Positions 37,092-45,345 of a stretch of DNA of 64,000 nucleotides are shown here, piece by piece; positions within the stretch are counted from its first letter, which is position 1, and every line of letters starts with the position of its first letter. The DNA lies in assembly GCF_011516645.4 (NCBI RefSeq), contig NZ_CP088285.1, positions 6,590,501-6,654,500 on the forward strand. The letters are read 5' to 3'. A program made the translations under genes and the position numbers. The notes beneath the pieces are model-generated. The model was not told where the DNA came from, ran no database searches, and saw only the letters and a program-made list of their open reading frames with translations. The stretch comes from Bradyrhizobium septentrionale. Lineage in GTDB: Bacteria > Pseudomonadota > Alphaproteobacteria > Rhizobiales > Xanthobacteraceae.

Positions 37092-37106
37092 GTTCGTGTT
37101 TTGTTC
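37092..37106 (+). promoter_or_regulatory. LexA (SOS) box upstream of dinB
   Basis: GTTCGTGTTTTGTTC is a perfect match to the alphaproteobacterial LexA site GTTC-N7-GTTC. It ends 64 bases before the dinB ATG, so the gene is very likely SOS-induced. Confidence 0.85.
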
Positions 37107-37170
37107 TATGGTCAATTCCCGTATCCGAGATCGACCAATTTCGGTCGGAGGCCGGGGTGAACGGGTTGAG

Positions 37171-38418
37171 ATGGCAACGGCAACGACGATCCTTCACGCC
37201 GACCTCGATGCATTTTACGCGTCGGTCGAGCAGCTGCTTGAGCCAACGCTGCGAGGCAGGCCGATCGCCGTTGGGGGCGGGGTTGTGCTTGCCGCGTCCT
37301 ACGAGGCGAAGGCCTTCGGCGTGCGTGGCGGCATGTCGGGACGGGAAGCGCGCGAGCTGTGCCCGCAGCTCATTTTTGTCGGCGGCCATTTCAGCGACTA
37401 CCAGCGGCTGGGTGATGCGGCGATCAAGGTGATCGGCGATTTCACACCGCTGGTCGAGCGCATTTCGATCGATGAGGCGTTCGCCGACGTTGCCGGCTGC
37501 ACGCACCTGTTCGGAACGCCCGCCGAAATAGCCGCGGCGATCCGGCGGCGCGTGCGCACCGAGCTCGGCCTGCCGATCTCGGTGGGCGTCGCACGCACCA
37601 AGCATCTTGCAAAGATCGCCTCGCAGGTCGCAAAGCCCGACGGGCTTGTCGTGGTTGATCCCGACGCCGAGCTGAAATTCCTTCACGATTTGCCGGTTGA
37701 ACTGATGTGGGGTGTGGGGCCGGTCACCCGGACGCGGCTGGCGGCGATCGGCGTTTCGACAATCGGACAGCTTGCCAAATTGTCGGAATGGTCGTTGGCA
37801 AGGTTGCTCGGTCCCGCGGCGGGCGAGAAGCTCGCAGCCTTGGCCTGGAATCGCGATCCACGACAACTCAAGCCGCACCGCCGTGCGCGATCGGCAGGAG
37901 CACAATCGGCGCTTGGCCGAAAGCCCGCGATCGAGCAAGTCATTCGGCCAACGCTGCTTCATCTCGCCGACCGCGTCGCCACGCGGCTTCGGGCCAAATC
38001 CCGGCCTGGACGTACTGTGACAGTACGCGTTCGTTTCGCCGACCTGAAGTCGGTGACGCGCGCGATGACGCTCGATGCGCCGGTGTGCACGACAATGATC
38101 CTGGCCCGCCTCGCCGAAAGTCTGGTACGTGCTGCGCTCGCTGACCACCCGGGCGAGAAGATCATCTCGCTGCTGGCTATCTCGGTGTCGCACCTCGAGG
38201 AACACTGGGATCTTGCTCTCGACCTCCCGCTCGGACTGGCCGATGAAGCACTTCGCCCTGGAAGTCGGCCGGGGATGGCCCGCTGGGCGGCAGACCGTGC
38301 CATCGACAGGATCCGCGATCGCTTTGGCTGGGACGCGATCGGATACGGTTCGGCGGCGCTGGAGGCTGTTCGTTCGGTCCCCGATGAGTTTCGCAAGCTT
38401 GCCGAGAAAGACCTCTAG
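37171..38418 (+). CDS. dinB: DNA polymerase IV (Y-family translesion polymerase)
   Basis: The product has about 415 residues from the ATG at 37171. The first catalytic motif LHADLDAFYASVEQ follows almost at once, and the second is VERISIDEAFADVAG with the SIDE acidic pair. The helix-hairpin-helix region (PVELMWGVGPVTRTRLAAIG) and the little-finger domain complete it. The C-terminus lacks an obvious beta-clamp QL-type motif. Upstream in-frame starts at 37090 and 37108 would overlap the LexA box and are less likely. It performs error-prone bypass of DNA damage. Confidence 0.92.
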   Translation: MATATTILHADLDAFYASVEQLLEPTLRGRPIAVGGGVVLAASYEAKAFGVRGGMSGREARELCPQLIFVGGHFSDYQRLGDAAIKVIGDFTPLVERISIDEAFADVAGCTHLFGTPAEIAAAIRRRVRTELGLPISVGVARTKHLAKIASQVAKPDGLVVVDPDAELKFLHDLPVELMWGVGPVTRTRLAAIGVSTIGQLAKLSEWSLARLLGPAAGEKLAALAWNRDPRQLKPHRRARSAGAQSALGRKPAIEQVIRPTLLHLADRVATRLRAKSRPGRTVTVRVRFADLKSVTRAMTLDAPVCTTMILARLAESLVRAALADHPGEKIISLLAISVSHLEEHWDLALDLPLGLADEALRPGSRPGMARWAADRAIDRIRDRFGWDAIGYGSAALEAVRSVPDEFRKLAEKDL

Positions 38419-38530
38419 AACTCGTGATTCACTTTCTCGTCAGTCCATTAACAAAAGGCAATTTGGAATCGCGCCCTTGTGAGTGGTGACCTCGCGCACT
38501 CGGCCTATTCTGGGGCTGCGGAGGACAGCC

Positions 38531-38740
38531 ATGAAGTACAGCGCCGAACTGATCCAGACCATGCGCGATGCATTGGACACGGTCATGGCCAGCGTACCTG
38601 CGGATCAATCCGTTTTCGGTCTCAAGGCGGCCGTTGCTGAATGCATCCTGAGAGCCGCCGCTCACGGCCAGACCTCGTTCGACGGACTCGTGACCTCAGC
38701 GTCCAATCAGCTGCAATCGATCATCTCGATGCTGACCTAG
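38531..38740 (+). CDS. Small hypothetical helical protein
   Basis: The product has 69 residues with a GGAGGAC ribosome site before the ATG at 38531. It is almost entirely helical and amphipathic (LIQTMRDALDTVMASVPADQ, then LKAAVAECILRAAAHGQTSF). No family is recognised. The ribosome site and regular codon use support a real gene. Confidence 0.65.
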   Translation: MKYSAELIQTMRDALDTVMASVPADQSVFGLKAAVAECILRAAAHGQTSFDGLVTSASNQLQSIISMLT

Positions 38741-39271
38741 GAGATCAGGTCGCGGCCAGGCTGTCCGGAAAAATAGCTCGAAGGGCAGGGGATCGACGGC
38801 AGAGAAACTGATCTCGCCAGCCGCAAGCAGTCTACAACTTTGACGTCGACGCGGTGACCGAACCTGATCGGCTTTCATCGCAGCCCGCGGTTGTGGTGCC
38901 TCGTAGCGATCGATATCGCGCTCAGCGTCGGGCACACTTGGCCTGCACCGTCGTTGTGCCGGCGGGACGTGGCGGCCGCGCAGTCGTTCATCCGGCACAT
39001 CTGGATTCGGCGGGTCCGGGACGATCACGTGACCTACACCCGGCATCTCGAGCGCTCGCCGGCCATGTGCCTTGCCCTGAGGGCCTGTCCGCCGTGAGGC
39101 CAAGCCGCTCGGCTCGTATGATCCACGACGTGCGGCAAGCAAGACGTCGCGCGTGGCACTGCCCGGGATTCTGCTCCATTGCGCGGCCTCAGCCCCAAGC
39201 GTCATCGGGTCTCCGACGAGCGCCCCACGTCTTGCGGAGCTGAAACCCCCGTCCAAATGCGAAGCCATCCG
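38741..39271. other. Intergenic region with a possible decayed transposase
   Basis: There is no intact gene in about 530 bases. A frame at 38891-39097 reads RRDVAAAQSFIRHIWIRRVR and TRHLERSPAM. This loosely recalls the RDVAAAK-type segment of IS6-family DDE transposases, with stops and shifts on either side. The assignment is tentative. Confidence 0.3.
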
Positions 39272-39326
39272 TTGACAATCGACCCGGATGGTAGAATTAT
39301 AACATAAATAGTTCGGAAAATAACAT
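39272..39326 (+). promoter_or_regulatory. Promoter region with two TAACAT half-sites
   Basis: A TTGACA -35 hexamer lies at 39272-39277, with the AT-rich stretch AATTATAAC around the -10 position. TAACAT occurs at 39300-39305 and 39321-39326, 21 bases or two helical turns apart. The same hexamer is part of the palindrome upstream of deoC. It is a candidate site for the DeoR-family regulator encoded at 43283-44077. Confidence 0.5.
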
Positions 39327-39369
39327 GATGTCACCATCGTAGCAGCGATGGGCGGAGTGGGAGGAGAAG

Positions 39370-40959
39370 GTGGAGCCGTCTGGTTCGGTTGCAGCACAAC
39401 CGACGCCGCCGCTTGTGCTGGTCAACGGCATCAACAAGCGCTTTGGCGGCGTGCGCGCGCTGCGCGACGTCAGCCTCGAGGTGCGGGCCGGCGAGGTGCA
39501 TGCGCTGCTGGGCGAGAACGGCGCCGGAAAATCCACGCTGATCAAGATTCTCAGCGGTGTTCATGCCTTCGACAGCGGCTCAATCGAGATTGCGGGCCGG
39601 CGGGCGGCATTCGACAATCCGGCAAAGTCGCGCGAGGCGGGGATCGCCGTCGTCTATCAGGACCTCAGCCTTGTTGAGTCCTTGAGCGTAGCCGACAATC
39701 TGCTGCTCGGTCGTGAACCACGCACCCGTTTCGGCTTCGTCAGGAAGCGCGAATTGATGGCACAGGCCGAGGCGTTCCTGACGCAGCTTGGCATCCCCCT
39801 CGATATCAAGGCCACCGTCGGCTCGCTGCCGTTTGCCTATCGCCAGATGACGGAGATCGCGAAGGCGCTGATGGGCGAGGTGCGGCTGCTGAGTCTCGAT
39901 GAGCCGACGTCCTCGCTGACATCGGACGAGGTCCGCATCCTGTTCGAGGCGATCGGCAAGGTGACGCGCCGCGGCGTCGGCGTGATCTATGTGACGCATC
40001 GGCTGAATGAAGTCTTCGAGATCTCGCAGCGCGTGACCGTGCTGCGCGACGGCGCCAATGCCGGCACCTTCGTCACCGCCGATACCGACATGAAGCGGCT
40101 GGTCAATGCGATCGTCGGCATCGATCGGGCGTTGCCGGTGACGACGAGGGCCGGGCCGCAAGCTGCCCGCGGCTTCGAGGTGCCCCCGGTTCTGTCGCTG
40201 TCGAATGTCTCCAACGACCGGATGCGCGATGTCGACTTGTCGATCCTGAAAGGCGAGATCCACGGGCTGGCCGGATTGATCGGCAGCGGGCGTACCGAAA
40301 TTCTCGAGACGATCTTTGGGCTGCGTCCCGTCGAGCATGGCACCTTGCAGATCGACGGCCGCGGCTGGCTGCCAAAGAACCCGGCGGATGCGATCGACCG
40401 CGGAATAGCCCTGGTGCCGGAGGACCGCCACGTCCAGGGCCTGGTGCTCGACCATTCGATCGAGCGCAACGTCACCCTGTCGCGGCTTTCGTACTTCTCG
40501 CGCTGGGGCTGGATGCAGCAGGCCGCGGCGGCCAGGCGCGCGGAGACCGCGATCGGCAGGCTTGCGGTGAAGGCGCCGGGCGCGTCGAGCCTGGTCAGGA
40601 CGCTCTCCGGCGGCAATCAGCAGAAGGTGGTGTTCGGCAAGTGGAATGATCCGAGGCCGCGGGTTTTGCTGCTGGACGAACCCACCGTCGGCGTCGACGT
40701 CGGCGCGCGCGAGGAGATTTATGGCGTGATCCGGCACGCCGCCCGCGACGGCACCGCTGTGCTGGTCGTGTCGTCCGACCTGGTCGAATTGATCGAGCTC
40801 TGCGACCGCATCTCGGTGATCGTTGACGGCTGCGTCGCCCGCACGCTTGTGCGCGGCGAGATCGACGACGCCGAAGAGCTGCACCATCTGCTCCAGCTGT
40901 ACCAGGCGTCCGGCCAAGGCGTTCTTGACAAAGCCGCATTGCACGAGTTGCCCGCATGA
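39370..40959 (+). CDS. Sugar ABC transporter, double ATP-binding protein (RbsA/MglA type)
   Basis: The product has 529 residues with two ABC domains in tandem, typical of ribose, xylose and galactose importers. Domain 1 has Walker A GENGAGKSTLIKIL and Walker B LSLDEPTSSL. Domain 2 has the variant P-loop region GLIGSGRTEILETI, signature LSGGNQQKVVFGKW and LLLDEPTVGVDVGA. The GTG start at 39370 follows GGAGGAGAAG. The next gene overlaps by 4 bases. With the permease and binding protein downstream it forms a CUT2-type importer, probably for a pentose given the neighbours. Confidence 0.92.
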   Translation: MEPSGSVAAQPTPPLVLVNGINKRFGGVRALRDVSLEVRAGEVHALLGENGAGKSTLIKILSGVHAFDSGSIEIAGRRAAFDNPAKSREAGIAVVYQDLSLVESLSVADNLLLGREPRTRFGFVRKRELMAQAEAFLTQLGIPLDIKATVGSLPFAYRQMTEIAKALMGEVRLLSLDEPTSSLTSDEVRILFEAIGKVTRRGVGVIYVTHRLNEVFEISQRVTVLRDGANAGTFVTADTDMKRLVNAIVGIDRALPVTTRAGPQAARGFEVPPVLSLSNVSNDRMRDVDLSILKGEIHGLAGLIGSGRTEILETIFGLRPVEHGTLQIDGRGWLPKNPADAIDRGIALVPEDRHVQGLVLDHSIERNVTLSRLSYFSRWGWMQQAAAARRAETAIGRLAVKAPGASSLVRTLSGGNQQKVVFGKWNDPRPRVLLLDEPTVGVDVGAREEIYGVIRHAARDGTAVLVVSSDLVELIELCDRISVIVDGCVARTLVRGEIDDAEELHHLLQLYQASGQGVLDKAALHELPA

Positions 40960-41948
40960 CCGAACTGACTGCCCCCAACGTCGTCGCACAGCCGACGCGA
41001 TCCGATCGCCGCCGCAAGCTGCTGCAGAATCTGCTGCGCGGCGAACGGCCCTACATGCTCTACATCGCCTTCGTGATCCTGCTGGTCGTGTTCAGCCTGT
41101 CCTCGCCCTGGTTCCTTTCGGTCGAGAATTTCCTGAATATCGGCCGGCAGACGACCCTGGTGTCGATCATTGCGGTCGGCATGACCTTCATCATCATCGC
41201 GCGCCAGATCGATCTGTCGGTGGCATCGACGCTGGCCCTGTCGGGGATGGCGGCTGCGCTGGCGATGAGCCAGATCAACAACAGCTGGATCGTCGGCGCC
41301 GCCGCCGGGCTCGGCACCGGCGCGCTGGTCGGGTTGCTCAACGGCATCCTGACCACGCAGCTTCAGATCCCGTCCTTCCTGGTGACGCTTGGCACCCTGA
41401 GCATGGCGCGCGGACTGGCGATGATGGTCACCAACACCAAGCCGGTCATCATCACCAACGAGACCTATTTTACGATCTTCGGCGAGGGATCGTTTCTCGG
41501 CATACCCGTACCGATCGCCTGGACGCTGGCGGCGATGATCGTCGGCATCCTGCTGCTGCACTACAACGTGTTCGGCCGGCGGATCTACGCCGTCGGCGGC
41601 AACCCGACCGCGGCTCTGTATTCCGGCATCAACACCAAGTGGGTGACGACGGCGGCCTTTGTTCTCACCGGCACGCTGGCCGGCCTTGCAGCGCTGGTGC
41701 TGTCCGCGCGTTCGCATGCCGCGCGCCCCGATGTCGTGCAAGGCATGGAGCTCGACGTCATCGCAGCCGTCATCCTCGGCGGATGCAGCCTGTTCGGCGG
41801 GCGCGGCTACATCCTGGGAACGCTGTTCGGCAGCCTGATCATCGGCACGCTCAACAACGGTCTCGTGCTGCTCGGCGTCAGTTCGCCGATGCAGCTCGTG
41901 ATCAAGGGCGCAATCATCGTGGCCGCGGTGGCCTTCACCAAACGCTAG
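40956..41948 (+). CDS. Sugar ABC transporter permease (RbsC type)
   Basis: The product has 330 residues of the BPD_transp_2 family with eight to ten membrane segments. Recognisable parts are VGMTFIIIARQIDLSVAST (the DLS motif of this family), VGLLNGILTTQLQIPSFLVT and AAVILGGCSLFGGRGYILGT. The ATG overlaps the ATPase stop, so translation is coupled. Two copies, or a pair with itself, would form the channel. Confidence 0.92.
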   Translation: MTELTAPNVVAQPTRSDRRRKLLQNLLRGERPYMLYIAFVILLVVFSLSSPWFLSVENFLNIGRQTTLVSIIAVGMTFIIIARQIDLSVASTLALSGMAAALAMSQINNSWIVGAAAGLGTGALVGLLNGILTTQLQIPSFLVTLGTLSMARGLAMMVTNTKPVIITNETYFTIFGEGSFLGIPVPIAWTLAAMIVGILLLHYNVFGRRIYAVGGNPTAALYSGINTKWVTTAAFVLTGTLAGLAALVLSARSHAARPDVVQGMELDVIAAVILGGCSLFGGRGYILGTLFGSLIIGTLNNGLVLLGVSSPMQLVIKGAIIVAAVAFTKR

Positions 41949-42052
41949 TCGAGTTCGAACGCAGGCGCATGAGGCACGGAATCATCGCGCTGCACGGGTA
42001 GGGGCAAGGTCGCCGGCCCTCGGTCAATCGGCGACCAAAATGGGAGGAAACA

Positions 42053-43204
42053 ATGAAGCTAATCTTGCGACAAAGTGTGCCGCTGGCCATGCTGATTGCT
42101 GCGACGGCCATCTCGATCGCTCCCTCGGCCCGCGCCGAAGTTCCTGCAACCTGCGTCAAGGGTGTTGACCTCGCAACGCTCGGACCGAAATCGATCATCG
42201 GCCAGGGACCGCATGGCGAGAAGGCCGCTTCGCCCGAGGTGCTCGCACTGTCGGACGCGGATGCTGCCAAGATCAAGGAGAAGCATTTCAAGGTCGGCAT
42301 CTCCATGCAGACGGTCAACCTGGACTGGTCGCAACTCCAGATTCAGGGCATCACCGACACGCTGAAGAAATACGGCGTGACGGTGACGGGCGTCGCCTCC
42401 GCCGAATATCAGGTCGATAAGCAGATCGCCGATATCGAGAATACGATCCAGCAGCATCCGGACGGCATCATCTCGATCCCGGTCGATTTCACCGCCACCG
42501 CGCCGACCTACAAGAAGATCGCCAAGGCCGGCATCAAGCTGGTGTTGATGGACAGCATCCCGACCGGCCTGAAACATCCCGAGGAATATGCCGCGATGGT
42601 CTCGGCAGACAGCCAGGGCAACGGGCTGATCGCAGCCCAGATCCTTGCGTCCTGCGTTGCACAGGGCGGCACCATCGGGCTGGTCAATTTCGGCGTCGAC
42701 TATTTCAGCACCAACGAGCGCACCAAGGGCGTGCGCGAGTGGATGAAGGCGAACCGGCCGGACATCAAGCTGAAGCAGGTCGATTTCACCGACCCGCCGA
42801 AGGTCTCGCAGATCGCCGGCGACTTCCTTACCGGCAACCCTGATATCAAGGGCCTGTTCGCGGTCTGGGATCAGCCGGCGCTGGATACGCTGAGTTCGAT
42901 GCGCGCTCAGAGCATCAACATCCCGGTCACGACCGTTGACCTCGGCCTGCAATCGGCGATCGAGATCGCCAAGGGCGGTCCGTTGAAGGCGACCGGCTCG
43001 CAGCGTCCTTATGATCAGGGCGTCGCAGAGGCACTGGCGATGATGAATGCGCTGCTCGGCAAGGAAACGCCCGGCTGGATCGGCGTGCAGTCGCTGCCCG
43101 TCACGCAGTCGAACGTGCTGGAATCCTACAAGACGGTGTTCAAGAAGGAGCCGCCGCCCGAACTGACGGATGCCTGCAACAAGGCCAAGCCTGCCTGCAA
43201 CTGA
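42053..43204 (+). CDS. Sugar ABC transporter substrate-binding protein (RbsB type)
   Basis: The product has 383 residues with a signal peptide (LILRQSVPLAMLIAATAISI ending in ARA/E). The mature protein is a type I periplasmic binding fold: KVGISMQTVNLDWSQLQIQG, IISIPVDFTATAPTYKKIAK and LFAVWDQPALDTLSSM. It is preceded by a GGGAGGA ribosome site and lies 104 bases after the permease. It is followed by two hairpins that separate it from the convergent regulator gene. Confidence 0.9.
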   Translation: MKLILRQSVPLAMLIAATAISIAPSARAEVPATCVKGVDLATLGPKSIIGQGPHGEKAASPEVLALSDADAAKIKEKHFKVGISMQTVNLDWSQLQIQGITDTLKKYGVTVTGVASAEYQVDKQIADIENTIQQHPDGIISIPVDFTATAPTYKKIAKAGIKLVLMDSIPTGLKHPEEYAAMVSADSQGNGLIAAQILASCVAQGGTIGLVNFGVDYFSTNERTKGVREWMKANRPDIKLKQVDFTDPPKVSQIAGDFLTGNPDIKGLFAVWDQPALDTLSSMRAQSINIPVTTVDLGLQSAIEIAKGGPLKATGSQRPYDQGVAEALAMMNALLGKETPGWIGVQSLPVTQSNVLESYKTVFKKEPPPELTDACNKAKPACN

Positions 43205-43214
43205 GCTTTGGCTT

Positions 43215-43287
43215 CGATGCGCGGTTTTGCGAGGCCGCGCATCGTGGACAGCCTGATCCGGACGAGCCAGCCCCCGTTCGGATCAGG
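43215..43287. terminator. Two hairpins between convergent genes (likely bidirectional terminator)
   Basis: CGATGCGCGG (43215-43224) pairs perfectly with CCGCGCATCG (43235-43244). CCTGATCCG (43252-43260) pairs with CGGATCAGG (43279-43287), the latter covering the regulator stop. Neither is followed by a long T-run, so efficiency is uncertain. Confidence 0.55.
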
Positions 43288-44077
43288 TTGCGCTCGTCAC
43301 ATACTCGACAGGAAGGCTGCGGAAGTGCTTGCGCATGTCTGACGGCACCGAGCCGCCGACGATGATCCGCGAAAACGCGCCGACATCAGAGAAGAAGGCG
43401 GGCTTGAGGCTGCCGAGCTTGCTGGCATCGACGACCAGAATGCTTTCCATCGCGGTGGCGATCGCGGCCTGCTTGATCGCGACCTCGTGAAAATTGGAGC
43501 AGCTCGAGCCGCGGGTCCAGTGCAGGCCGCCGGCGGAGATGAACGCCTTGTTGATCCCGAGCCGCCGCAGGTAGGACAGCCCGTCGTCGGACGAGAACGA
43601 CTGCGATGACGGGTGATAGAGGCCGCCCATCAGCATCACCTGCGTGGCCGGTCGCCGCGTGACAATCGTCGCCACGTTCATCGAATAGCAGATCACCGAG
43701 AGCGGCATATCCTCGGGCAAGCAGTCCGCCAGCGATTGCATCGTGGTGCCGCAGTCGATGAAGATCGTGTCGCCTTCCTTGATCGATGCCGCTGCCGAGC
43801 GGCAGGCGAGCAGCTTGTCCTGGGTGTGCTGATCGATCTCCTGCTCGAACGTGTACTTGATGCCGGTCGGAGACGCCGCGTTCACGACATAGCCGCCGAG
43901 CAGGGCGAGCGCAGCTTCCGGTCCAGCAAGGTCGCGCCGCACCGTCATCTCGGACACCTTCAGCAACTCCGCAGCATCCTTCAGATGCAGCGCGCCGCTG
44001 CTTTCGACAGCGCGGCGCAGCCGCTGCAGGCGCTGAACGCGTGTCTCGCTGGGTCGTGCGTTCGGTGTTTCAGCCAT
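43283..44077 (-). CDS. DeoR-family transcriptional regulator
   Basis: The product has 264 residues from the ATG at 44077, preceded by GGTGAG; a GTG at 44086 would add three. The N-terminal helix-turn-helix is LKDAAELLKVSEMTVRRDLA. The C-terminal DeoR sensor domain has FIDCGTTMQSLADCLPEDMP, VMLMGGLYHPSSQSFSS and ISAGGLHWTRGSSC. Members sense phosphorylated sugars and repress neighbouring catabolic genes. It lies between the importer operon and the divergent deoC operon. The TAACAT sites before both are its likely targets. Confidence 0.9.
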   Translation of the reverse strand: MAETPNARPSETRVQRLQRLRRAVESSGALHLKDAAELLKVSEMTVRRDLAGPEAALALLGGYVVNAASPTGIKYTFEQEIDQHTQDKLLACRSAAASIKEGDTIFIDCGTTMQSLADCLPEDMPLSVICYSMNVATIVTRRPATQVMLMGGLYHPSSQSFSSDDGLSYLRRLGINKAFISAGGLHWTRGSSCSNFHEVAIKQAAIATAMESILVVDASKLGSLKPAFFSDVGAFSRIIVGGSVPSDMRKHFRSLPVEYVTSAT

Positions 44078-44103
44078 TTTGCTCACCGAGCTTGCTTATC
44101 CGG

Positions 44104-44163
44104 TTGACAATGATCTTACAATGATGTGAGTTTAGCAACGACAATATGTTACAATAATAACAT
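44104..44163 (+). promoter_or_regulatory. Operator region between the DeoR-family gene and deoC
   Basis: ATGTTA (44146-44151) and TAACAT (44158-44163) form a perfect palindrome with a 6-base spacer. TTACAAT occurs at 44116-44122 and again at 44149-44155, 33 bases apart. A TTGACA lies at 44104-44109. The AT-rich palindrome in a GC-rich genome suggests a regulator site. Confidence 0.55.
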
Positions 44164-44247
44164 CGAGGGCTGGCGGCCAATCCGCGGTCTGACGATGTCA
44201 TGCATCGGCGGGCTGCGGCTCCGGCGGGCAAGGTCTGGGAGGATCCC

Positions 44248-44298
44248 ATGTTGCAATGGACACATTCAGTCTATCTGCCGATCTGCTCGATTCGCTAG
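44248..44298 (+). CDS. Possible 16-residue leader peptide upstream of deoC
   Basis: An ATG at 44248 with a strong GGGAGGA ribosome site opens a frame for MLQWTHSVYLPICSIR, ending in TAG 16 bases before the deoC ATG at 44315. It may be a translated leader or the relic of a former start. The proposed deoC start itself has no good ribosome site, so reinitiation is possible. Confidence 0.3.
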   Translation: MLQWTHSVYLPICSIR

Positions 44299-44314
44299 AA
44301 CCGCGGGCGTTGCG

Positions 44315-45343
44315 ATGGTGCAGAGCGTGCTCATGCCAAATCCTTCCGCCGTGCCGGTGCAGCCCCGTGCGCAGGGCGATGGCGATCTCCATCCGGTCGC
44401 GCGCAACAGCGGCCGCCCGCTCGAGATGGATTGGGTCGACGACATCAGGATCAATCTGTCTGCCGCCGAGCGGCGCGTGGCGAGCTTGCCGGGCCGGCGT
44501 ACTGTCAAGAAGGACGCGCAGGCCGCCTGGCTGCTCAAGGCGATCACCTGCATCGATCTGACGACGCTCAATGGCGACGACACTGCGGAGCGTGTGAAGC
44601 GACTTTGTGCCAAGGCGAAGGCGCCGGTGCGCAGCGACCTGCTCGAGGCGCTCGGCTTTACCGGGCGCGACCTGCACACCGGCGCGATCTGCGTCTATCA
44701 CCGTTTCGTCGCCACGGCGGTCGAGGCGCTCGATGGATCCGACATCCCTGTCGCCGCGGTCTCGACCGGATTTCCGGCTGGCCTTGTGCCGCACGACATT
44801 AAGCTCAAGGAAATCGAGGCGTCGGTCCGCGACGGCGCGCAGGAGATCGACATCGTCATCACCCGCGAGCATGTGCTGACCGGCGATTGGCGTGCACTTT
44901 ATATGGAGGTCAGGGATTTTCGCGCCGCGTGCGGCGAGGCGCATCTGAAGACGATCCTGGCCACCGGCGATCTCAAGACATTGCGCAACGTCGCCAAGGC
45001 CTCCATGGTCTGCATGATGGCCGGCGCGGATTTCATCAAGACCTCCACCGGGAAGGAAGGCGTCAATGCGACGCTGCCCGTGACGCTCGCAATGCTGCGG
45101 ATGATCCGCCTGTATCAGGAGCGCACCGGCTACAGGATCGGCTTCAAGCCGGCCGGGGGAATTTCGACCGCCAAGGACGTGCTCAACTATCAATTCCTGA
45201 TGAAGGAGGAATTGGGCCGCGACTGGCTCGAGCCGGATCTGTTCCGCATCGGAGCCTCCAGCTTGCTCGCCGACATCGAGCGTCAGCTCGAGCATCACGT
45301 CACCGGCCGCTACTCGGCCTTCAACCGTCATCCCGTGGGCTGA
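44315..45343 (+). CDS. deoC: Deoxyribose-phosphate aldolase
   Basis: The product has about 342 residues from the ATG at 44315; an ATG at 44333 is an alternative. It cleaves 2-deoxyribose-5-phosphate to glyceraldehyde-3-phosphate and acetaldehyde. The core is a class I aldolase TIM barrel: AITCIDLTTLNGDDT, VSTGFPAGLVPHDIKLKEIE, LKTILATGDLKTLRN and ADFIKTSTGKEGVNAT, where the Lys of FIKTSTG is the Schiff-base residue. It has about 50 more N-terminal residues than short bacterial DeoC but matches the long type. It is followed after 2 bases by the aldehyde dehydrogenase gene, which would consume its acetaldehyde product. Confidence 0.93.
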   Translation: MVQSVLMPNPSAVPVQPRAQGDGDLHPVARNSGRPLEMDWVDDIRINLSAAERRVASLPGRRTVKKDAQAAWLLKAITCIDLTTLNGDDTAERVKRLCAKAKAPVRSDLLEALGFTGRDLHTGAICVYHRFVATAVEALDGSDIPVAAVSTGFPAGLVPHDIKLKEIEASVRDGAQEIDIVITREHVLTGDWRALYMEVRDFRAACGEAHLKTILATGDLKTLRNVAKASMVCMMAGADFIKTSTGKEGVNATLPVTLAMLRMIRLYQERTGYRIGFKPAGGISTAKDVLNYQFLMKEELGRDWLEPDLFRIGASSLLADIERQLEHHVTGRYSAFNRHPVG

Positions 45344-45345
45344 GC

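Noticed and set aside
38696..39397. A 233-codon minus-strand frame before the ribose-type ABC operon
   Set aside because: It covers the importer promoter and start region, has no recognisable domain and an erratic composition.
44126..44314. N-terminal extension of deoC from a GTG at 44126
   Set aside because: It would run through the promoter and operator palindrome and has no DeoC-like sequence.
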